Source: Thermoplasmata archaeon (GTDB lineage: Archaea > Thermoplasmatota > Thermoplasmata > Thermoplasmatales > Thermoplasmataceae). From it: a DNA stretch of 10,966 nucleotides. The notes under the pieces were generated by a model. That model did not search any database and was not told where the DNA came from. It saw only the letters and a list, made by a program, of their open reading frames with translations. The stretch is from assembly GCA_021792045.1 (NCBI GenBank), contig JAJYVJ010000052.1, positions 1-10,966 on the forward strand, given 5' to 3'. Shown in pieces: positions 5,634-10,966 of the stretch (position 1 is its first letter; each line of letters starts with the position of its first letter). A program made the translations under genes and the position numbers.

Positions 5634-6620
5634 TTATCTACTCGGGTGGATGAATTCATCGATGTATATTTTGTTCTTAGTGTAGGCTACTTCAAGTTTC
5701 TCGAACATGTCCGCCGTATCAACACCTCGTCTATTTGACATCTTAGCAGCTCTCATTTCCACATGCAGAAAATCTTCAACAAGATCCACCTTCACTATTT
5801 CACCATTCTTCTTGAAACCAGAGACAACTAAAGAGTTAAGAAATTCTTCCTGAAATTCGGCACCTTCCAGAATTGATTTTCTAAACGCATTAAAGGCCCT
5901 ATTGAATTTACGTTTAGTTTCTTTTTTTCTTCCGACAGAAAAAAGTATTGTTACGCTCGCTTTTTCTATGGACTTTGGAAGGTGTAATCTTTTGATTATA
6001 CTTTTTCTGCTTGCAGAAAGAACGTGACCATAATTTGGTGCAACATTTAATCTCAACCATTTGACTCTGTCTATTTCGCGAAGCTTACTTTTAAAGTCTT
6101 TTTCAGGAATTGGAATAATTGAAAAATCAATGATGTTTTTTTGATCGCAGGTGTTCTTATTTCCACTAATTAAGTTGTTAAGTCCCTTTCTTAAAACTTG
6201 ATATAAATATGGTCGCGTTCTAAATCCATTAACGTTTAATTCAGATATTACTATCGTACCGTCTATTACAATGAAATGGCTAGGTTCAGAAAAAACTCTC
6301 TTTTCATCAGGATTATAGGGATAAAGTTCACCGGTATCGTCAAACTCCTCTATTGGAGTATCTTTGCGTCTTACTCGTTTTAGCTTGAAGTGTCCATAGT
6401 TTGCCTTAGAGGTGTGTAGGGTTTCCTGCACCAATTCAGCTCTTTCAATATCGTCTTCTTGGATTATAATCCTAGATCCTTCTTCATGTGAAGATGCAAT
6501 AACCGTGTTAAAGAATAATTCGTTCGTGCAAATTTCATCTTTCTGATCAGTTTTCCATTTGATGAGGTAGAAATAGATTTTTCTAGATATAGAAGGCGAG
6601 CTACTCTCCTCCATTACCAT
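5634..6620 (-). CDS. Hypothetical 328-aa soluble protein, first gene of a putative two-gene defence cassette
   Basis: Read from ATG 6620 (a second ATG lies at 6614). No membrane segments and no known catalytic motif are seen. Landmarks: RKIYFYLIKWK near the start (13-23), NYGHFKLKRVRRKD (74-87), HFIVIDGTIVISELNVNGFR (115-134), WLRLNVAPNYGHVLSASRKS (about 193-212) and a charged C-terminal half. The alternating strand pattern with SELNVNGFRTRPYL recalls uncharacterised proteins often found in defence islands, but I cannot name a family. Context: TAA then 2 nt then the ATG of a membrane protein, and a divergent CBS-HEPN gene 110 bp away. The gene is intact although its partner is broken. AT-rich codon use matches the rest of the island and differs from the DUF1028 and integrase genes. 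Confidence 0.75.
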   Translation of the reverse strand: MVMEESSSPSISRKIYFYLIKWKTDQKDEICTNELFFNTVIASSHEEGSRIIIQEDDIERAELVQETLHTSKANYGHFKLKRVRRKDTPIEEFDDTGELYPYNPDEKRVFSEPSHFIVIDGTIVISELNVNGFRTRPYLYQVLRKGLNNLISGNKNTCDQKNIIDFSIIPIPEKDFKSKLREIDRVKWLRLNVAPNYGHVLSASRKSIIKRLHLPKSIEKASVTILFSVGRKKETKRKFNRAFNAFRKSILEGAEFQEEFLNSLVVSGFKKNGEIVKVDLVEDFLHVEMRAAKMSNRRGVDTADMFEKLEVAYTKNKIYIDEFIHPSR

Positions 6621-6641
6621 ATTACTTAAAACCTCATGATC

Positions 6642-6650
6642 TACTTAAAT
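6642..6650 (-). promoter_or_regulatory. Possible TATA box for the 328-aa gene operon
   Basis: The minus strand reads ATTTAAGTA, centred about 26 nt before the ATG at 6620, the same leaderless spacing as elsewhere in the window. A second AT-rich site (TATAAAAA, about 6669-6676) would give a leader of some 25 nt and is the alternative. Confidence 0.4.
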
Positions 6651-6703
6651 CATTCATATCTTGTAGCTTTTTATAGGCAAGATCAAAAGTACTAAAACAA
6701 AAG

Positions 6704-6711
6704 TTTATACT
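6704..6711 (+). promoter_or_regulatory. TATA box for the CBS-HEPN gene
   Basis: TTTATACT is centred about 24 nt before GTG 6731, which supports that GTG as the start of a leaderless mRNA. The box lies in the 110-bp divergent region shared with the 328-aa gene. Confidence 0.5.
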
Positions 6712-6730
6712 ATAAGTAGAGTTAAATGGT

Positions 6731-7543
6731 GTGCATCATTCTAATACTCCGTATGACTGGACAATTTTTCAATTGGATAAAAATTTCAGCGTTCGAGAAA
6801 TAATGACAATAATTAGGGAATTAATATTTGCGTCTGACTTAACCGAGGCAAAGGACCTGTCAGGCAAATATGATTATGACATAATCCCTATTGGGGATTC
6901 AACAAACTTTCATAGTTATTACGAACGGACAAATAATATTATAAAAGCCATTGCAAAGGAGGATCTTTTAAGTATTGATACGGGAATTGCTAGTCTGCTA
7001 TCTTGCTTGGTTAGAAGAGAGTTTTACTTTATTTTGGAGCGTAATCATATTGCGGGTTTTGTTAATAGGTCAGATTTGAATAAATTAATTTCTTTTCTCC
7101 CCATATACATTACCTCTTTGCATGCTGAATCTGCTATGCGCATGTATTTTAGGCAACAACAATTAGCTAATTTAGTCAATTACGAAACTTTTTTAAAAAA
7201 TCAGTTTGCAGAAATCTCAAAAGTAGTTGAAAAGAATGGATTAAACAAAAGTTTAGATTTTGTAACTTTAAATGATAAGTTTGAAAAGGCCAAGAAGATA
7301 GGATTTTATACGGACATTTATGATGAACTAGAGTTCTGGCAAGAATTAGCCCTGTATTATTCTCTGAATGGAAAACTTATTGGCCAAATTGATTGGGATA
7401 AAATTAAGGATTACAAAGAAATAAGAAATAGAACAATGCACATGAAGGATCAATTATCTTACTCAAATACTAAGGAAGATCTTGAACAACTGCTACGCTT
7501 TTTATACGAATGTAATAAAATAATTAATGAAATATTCACTTAA
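6731..7543 (+). CDS. CBS domain-HEPN fusion protein, probable regulated ribonuclease
   Basis: 270 aa. The N-terminal half looks like a CBS pair: YDYDIIPIGDS (48-57) closes the first half and EFYFILERNHIAGFVNRSDL (97-116) is a typical CBS strand-turn-helix. CBS pairs bind adenine nucleotides and act as sensors. The C-terminal half is helical and carries RNRTMH (R232, N233, H237), the RNxxxH motif of HEPN ribonucleases, between KIKDYKEI and a final helix. The likely role is RNA cleavage controlled by a nucleotide, as in toxin or abortive-infection HEPN proteins; this is inferred from the domains. GTG 6731 is chosen for the TATA spacing; the next in-frame Met is residue 25. It is a single-gene unit divergent from the 328-aa operon, with no antitoxin-like nucleotidyltransferase beside it. 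AT-rich and intact. A non-catalytic HEPN scaffold is possible. Confidence 0.72.
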   Translation: MHHSNTPYDWTIFQLDKNFSVREIMTIIRELIFASDLTEAKDLSGKYDYDIIPIGDSTNFHSYYERTNNIIKAIAKEDLLSIDTGIASLLSCLVRREFYFILERNHIAGFVNRSDLNKLISFLPIYITSLHAESAMRMYFRQQQLANLVNYETFLKNQFAEISKVVEKNGLNKSLDFVTLNDKFEKAKKIGFYTDIYDELEFWQELALYYSLNGKLIGQIDWDKIKDYKEIRNRTMHMKDQLSYSNTKEDLEQLLRFLYECNKIINEIFT

Positions 7544-7647
7544 AGCCCTAACGTAAATTTGGCGTGGCTATTTACCCTTTATAAACATTCGAATCTGGAA
7601 CATTTCTCTCCACTTTTTGTGCAATTAAATAACCCTAGGCGTTCTCA

Positions 7648-7851
7648 CTAATCATGATTCGAGCTATTTCTAACGTGCTTTGTGAAACCTCTGATAGTGT
7701 ACATGATTTGCCGTAATTTCGAAATGATCCTGTACATTCCCCAATTCTCCTCCATGTTCATATATCTTCTCCATGTTATCCATTCCTCATTTATGTCCAT
7801 CATTATTGTCACAACAAGTCTCAGGAGAGACTGTTCAGACGGGAATGCCTT
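7648..7851 (-). pseudogene. IS256-family transposase, 3' remnant
   Basis: The minus-strand frame from about 7851 to TAG 7648-7650 gives KAFPSEQSLLRLVVTIMMDI then NEEWITWRRYMNMEE. The pattern FPSE-LLRLV-I-M-I-EEW-RRY is the conserved C-terminal end of IS256 (mutator-type) transposases. Only about 67 codons remain; the DDE catalytic region is absent, and sequence upstream (7852-7957) shows no transposase similarity. Clear terminal inverted repeats were not found. The 414-nt gap between the CBS-HEPN and SIR2 genes therefore holds this fragment, the SIR2 promoter region and nothing else I can identify. It is evidence of past insertion and loss of an IS element inside the island. Confidence 0.6.
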
Positions 7852-7929
7852 TTTTTGAGTTTGCGATACAAAGAACTGGCTAAGATTTACTTTAAGGTGA
7901 AGAGATTTATTTCTTCCGCTGTCCTCTTC

Positions 7930-7937
7930 TTAATTAC
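7930..7937 (+). promoter_or_regulatory. Weak TATA-like box for the SIR2-TPR gene
   Basis: TTAATTAC is centred about 25 nt before ATG 7958. It is a poor match. A better-looking AT stretch (ATTTATTT, about 7905-7912) would leave a leader of some 20-25 nt. Both lie just outside the transposase remnant. Confidence 0.3.
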
Positions 7938-7957
7938 ACAACAGGGAACTTTTTTTT

Positions 7958-10762
7958 ATGAGTTCTAATGAGTGTTTTGGGATCTTTCCTAATGGAAGAT
8001 TCGTAATTTATGTTCACACAATATTCCCTGTACTTGTTTTTGAAAGGAAAATTCTATCTATATTCAATGATTGTAATCAAGCGATTTGGGTGGGGCAGAA
8101 TCTCTTAGACGGAAAATCAAGTAAGCGATTAGACCTTAATGATATATTAGACCGAGAAATTGTTTTGTTTTGCGGTGCAGGCATATCAATACATTCGGGG
8201 CTTCCATCGGCAGATAACTTAAAAGAGAGTATACTCCAAGCAATTGGAATGAACGAGAACAATAGAAAAAGTGTTTTGGATCGGAAAATTCCGTTTGAAG
8301 CGTTTATGCAGACCGTTGGTGACTTTATTGATTTGAATGAATTCTTCAAAATATTTACCCTAGCGGAACCTAATTTTGCTCATGTATTCATAGCTAAACT
8401 ATTCAAGGCAGGCAAACTGAAAGTTATTATCACTACTAATTTTGACGACTGCATTGAAAAAGCTTTAGAATCTGATGGTCTGAAGAGAAACAATGATTTC
8501 CACGTCTTATATAAGGAGGAAGATTTTGATAGATTTCAAGATTACACAAACTTAGGGAAAATTACATTGGTAAAAATCCATGGAGATGCGCATTTTCCAG
8601 ATAGCGTGAGAACGACTCTAAGACAGGTCGCATCAAAGCAACTTTCTAAGAGTAGAGAATATGTGTTAAATTCAATTTTTACAACCGGACCTCACCAAAA
8701 TGTATTATTTCTTGGATACAGTTGTTCTGACATTTTTGACATTAATCCTGCGATTGAAAATATTACTCAACCAACAAAAGGTGTTATTTTTGTCGAACAT
8801 TCGAAAACCCAGTCGACACTATTGGAAGACATCAATGCAAGAAAAGACATATTTTCTAATTTCAAAGGGCTCAGGATAGTCACCAATACTGACAACCTTG
8901 TGTCTGCTTGGCTAAGCAGGCTTGAGACAGAAAAGATAAACTGCAAAGAACACACAAAGAATGATTGGAAAAAGGAGATATACAATTTTTACAAGAACAC
9001 ATCAATAGTTGATCCAACGATTGGTTATACCTTATGTGGGGAGTTTATGCATCAAGTAGGTGAGTTAAGATTAGCTATAAGTTACCATAGTAAATCGCTT
9101 AATCTAGCCAAAAGTCGTAAGTTGTGGTATAATGTTGCGAGATCATATACCCTTCTAGGTAATTGCTATAGTAAATTAGGAGACTTTAAAAAAGCAACTC
9201 AATTCCACATGGATGCTCTTAAGCTTGCGGTTGTCAACAAAGATAGCAATAAAATCATCACATGTCAAACAAATCTAGCTTCCGATTATTTTAGCATAGG
9301 AGATTACAAAAAAGGTTATGAACTTATACAAGAAAATATTGACTTGGCAAGAAGTATCAACAATGTGACAAGCTTGACAATATCCCTTGGTATGATGGGT
9401 AACTATTACAGTTACATTTCCGCTCCAGAGAGAGCCATCAGATACCATGAACAGGCGTTAATGCTAAGCGAAAAAATAGGAGAATTAAAGTTAATGATTG
9501 ATAGCTATGGAAATTTAGCGGGGTCATATAAACTATACGGGGATTTAGCCAAAGCTATAAATACATATAAGAAGGCACTTTCATTATCAGAAAAAATTGG
9601 TGACCAGAGCCAATCCGAAATGTGCTTAAGTTCAATAGGTTCGTGTTTAAGAATGCAAGGGAAATTTCTTGAAGCAATGAATTGGTCGAATCGGGCATTA
9701 GAAATCGCCAGAAAGACCTCCCAGAAAAAGGAAATTGGCTATTGTCTTAAGGAAATTGCGGGGTGCATGGCTAATATCAGTCTTCATAAGGATGCTTTGA
9801 GAAACTATGAGGATGCCCTAAAAATATTTCGAGAGGTCCAGGATAAAGATAACGTTGCAAGAACGTTGGGCGATATTGGTATTTTCTATTTAGAAAGAGG
9901 ATTAACAGATTTGAGTTTAAATTATCTGGCCCAATCTTTGCAAATTGCCAAAAAAACGGGTTCAAATGACACTATTGCTTGGGCACTAACATCTATAGGT
10001 AATTGCTATATGGCACTAAAGCAAATTGATTCTGCACTAAATCACTATAAGGAGGCTTTAGGTCTTTCAAAAAAAGTTGGAGACCTAAGACAAGAAGCGC
10101 AGGTGCACCGTGGCATTTCGAGATATTATTTCGATAAAAAAGAGTATGATAAATCGAATCGAGAGGCTACTGAATTTATTGACATTTCCATGAGACTTGC
10201 AGACCCGATCAGCGCAATCAATATGTGCTATGAGATGTGGCAAAGATTTTCAATTATAGGAAGAACATCGGAAGCTTTTGAGTATTATCAAAAGGCTGAA
10301 GGCCTTTGCGCGAGTATAGAAGATGAGAATATTTTGCTTAGATTTAAGATTCATAAGATTAATTTTCTGATAGATCAGAGGAAATTTTCCCAGGCTTTTG
10401 TCTTTATGGACGAAGTCTTACATCTCTTGGATAAAATTAGTGATTATGAGGTAAGGGGAGCTGGTCTAATCACCGTAGCTAGATTATATTTGTCAACCCA
10501 TGACTTTAAAGAATGTGTACTTTATTCGGAAAGAGCTCTTGATGATTTAAATAGAGGGGAGTCGCCGATCAATATAATGAAGGCGCATATTAACGCAGGT
10601 TTCTGTTATAAGGGTATGAGCGAGACAGATAAGGCATTCGGTCATTATAGAGATGCCCTTATAATTGCAGAGAGATTAAATGATACACAAAATATTGATA
10701 AGCTTAAAAAGGAAATGGAGGAAATCTTGACTGCTATACACACTAAAAATAGCTTGAGCTAA
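7958..10762 (+). CDS. SIR2-TPR protein, probable NAD-consuming defence effector
   Basis: 934 aa, intact. SIR2 domain at about 60-320: GAGIS (73-77, NAD-binding), TTNFDD (159-164), KIHGDA with H208 at the catalytic-histidine position, and LGYSCSD (252-258). This is the divergent SIR2-like branch found in prokaryotic defence proteins, without the zinc cysteines of deacetylase sirtuins. From about 355 to 915 come some 14 tandem TPR units with a strict 40-residue period (for example LGNCYSKLGDFKKATQFHMD and IGNCYMALKQIDSALNHYKE), forming a long superhelix that probably senses a partner or trigger. Known: several SIR2 defence proteins hydrolyse NAD when they sense phage. Inferred: the same here. 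The first ~57 residues are not conserved-looking, and GTG at 8090 could be the true start. It is a one-gene transcription unit, AT-rich, next to tRNA-Thr. A regulatory, non-NADase role cannot be excluded. Confidence 0.85.
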   Translation: MSSNECFGIFPNGRFVIYVHTIFPVLVFERKILSIFNDCNQAIWVGQNLLDGKSSKRLDLNDILDREIVLFCGAGISIHSGLPSADNLKESILQAIGMNENNRKSVLDRKIPFEAFMQTVGDFIDLNEFFKIFTLAEPNFAHVFIAKLFKAGKLKVIITTNFDDCIEKALESDGLKRNNDFHVLYKEEDFDRFQDYTNLGKITLVKIHGDAHFPDSVRTTLRQVASKQLSKSREYVLNSIFTTGPHQNVLFLGYSCSDIFDINPAIENITQPTKGVIFVEHSKTQSTLLEDINARKDIFSNFKGLRIVTNTDNLVSAWLSRLETEKINCKEHTKNDWKKEIYNFYKNTSIVDPTIGYTLCGEFMHQVGELRLAISYHSKSLNLAKSRKLWYNVARSYTLLGNCYSKLGDFKKATQFHMDALKLAVVNKDSNKIITCQTNLASDYFSIGDYKKGYELIQENIDLARSINNVTSLTISLGMMGNYYSYISAPERAIRYHEQALMLSEKIGELKLMIDSYGNLAGSYKLYGDLAKAINTYKKALSLSEKIGDQSQSEMCLSSIGSCLRMQGKFLEAMNWSNRALEIARKTSQKKEIGYCLKEIAGCMANISLHKDALRNYEDALKIFREVQDKDNVARTLGDIGIFYLERGLTDLSLNYLAQSLQIAKKTGSNDTIAWALTSIGNCYMALKQIDSALNHYKEALGLSKKVGDLRQEAQVHRGISRYYFDKKEYDKSNREATEFIDISMRLADPISAINMCYEMWQRFSIIGRTSEAFEYYQKAEGLCASIEDENILLRFKIHKINFLIDQRKFSQAFVFMDEVLHLLDKISDYEVRGAGLITVARLYLSTHDFKECVLYSERALDDLNRGESPINIMKAHINAGFCYKGMSETDKAFGHYRDALIIAERLNDTQNIDKLKKEMEEILTAIHTKNSLS

Positions 10763-10805
10763 TTCATTGAGACATATGAATAGATGATCAATAAGTACAT
10801 TGCTA

Positions 10806-10812
10806 TTTTTTT
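10806..10812 (+). terminator. Oligo-T terminator after the SIR2-TPR gene
   Basis: Seven T in a row about 45 nt after the TAA at 10760-10762. Archaeal RNA polymerase stops at such runs without needing a strong hairpin. Only the run is seen. Confidence 0.35.
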
Positions 10813-10839
10813 AGTTGTGGCTTCGGAAAGTAGGAAAAG

Positions 10840-10913
10840 AGCCGCCGACGGGATTCGGACCCGCGACCTTGTGCTTACCAAGCACACGCTCTACTAGGCT
10901 GAGCTACGGCGGC
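10840..10913 (-). tRNA. tRNA-Thr (anticodon GGT)
   Basis: The minus strand folds as a full cloverleaf of 74 nt. The acceptor GCCGCCG pairs with CGGCGGC, the D stem is GCTC/GAGC, and the anticodon stem TGTGC/GCACA carries the loop TTGGTAA, so positions 34-36 are GGT. The variable loop is AGGTC, and the T stem GCGGG/CCCGT holds the loop TCCGAAT. The discriminator base is T, found in archaeal threonine tRNAs, and CCA is not encoded. There is no intron. The 3' end points into the island, the usual site where tyrosine integrases insert elements. Confidence 0.95.
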
Positions 10914-10936
10914 AATGAGCATGTGAAAGCTACAAC

Positions 10937-10944
10937 GTATTTAA
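10937..10944 (-). promoter_or_regulatory. TATA box for tRNA-Thr
   Basis: TTAAATAC on the minus strand, centred about 27 nt before the mature 5' end at 10913, with an AAAGGAA purine-rich stretch just upstream that could act as the BRE. Transcription would begin at or very near the mature 5' end. Confidence 0.5.
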
Positions 10945-10966
10945 TTCCTTTCCGGATCTGGAAAGG

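Noticed and set aside
5176..6620. Kiwa defence system (four-helix KwaA plus soluble KwaB)
   Set aside because: The size and membrane topology are similar, but the gene order is reversed, and I cannot see DUF4868 features in the 328-aa protein. Not claimed without a profile search.
6726..6728. ATG start just before the CBS-HEPN gene
   Set aside because: It is in a different frame that closes after about 25 codons; GTG 6731 is in the coding frame and at the right distance from the TATA box.
6731..7543. HEPN/MNT toxin-antitoxin pair
   Set aside because: No nucleotidyltransferase (GSxxxxxxD type) gene is adjacent; the neighbour is a 328-aa protein on the opposite strand.
1..10966. CRISPR array
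   Set aside because: No regularly spaced direct repeats were found; the only repeats are the 13-nt pair, the promoter palindrome and the protein-level TPR units.

Overview
This window looks archaeal. Several genes have a TATA-like box centred about 25 nt upstream of the start codon and little or no room for a Shine-Dalgarno leader, which suggests leaderless transcripts. The tRNA carries no encoded CCA, and the integrase has a C-terminal zinc ribbon. Frequent AGG and ATA codons in the GC-richer half and the leaderless style suggest a Thermoplasmata-like euryarchaeon, but this is inference and the genus cannot be told from the sequence.

Layout. (1) 1-745, minus strand: a DUF1028-family protein that runs off the left edge, probably host chromosome. 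(2) 840-4490, plus strand, moderate GC: the remains of an integrative element. It has a zinc-ribbon tyrosine recombinase split by a small deletion, a ribbon-helix-helix regulator behind a promoter with a perfect 11-bp inverted repeat, and a replicative SF3/D5-like helicase gene broken by an in-frame TAG and at least three frameshifts. What looks like the end of the helicase lies inverted at about 4483-4687. (3) 4690-6620, minus strand, AT-rich: an operon of an intact 328-aa soluble protein of unknown family followed by a four-helix membrane protein whose cytoplasmic tail is cut by stops and frameshifts. (4) 6731-7543, plus strand: an intact CBS-HEPN fusion with an RNxxxH ribonuclease motif, divergent from the previous operon. 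(5) 7648-7851, minus strand: the 3' remnant of an IS256-family transposase. (6) 7958-10762, plus strand: an intact 934-aa SIR2-TPR protein. (7) 10840-10913, minus strand: tRNA-Thr(GGT) with its own TATA box at the right edge.

Reading the whole: an AT-rich accessory island, probably a defence island, sits beside a decayed integrative element. The tRNA gene at one end and a short degenerate copy of its 3' end at the other are possible attachment sites. The mobility and replication genes are broken, while the two best defence candidates (CBS-HEPN and SIR2-TPR) and the 328-aa gene remain open. That fits a dead mobile element whose cargo is still kept. SIR2-TPR proteins may deplete NAD and HEPN proteins may cut RNA, both routes to abortive infection, but no function is shown by sequence alone.
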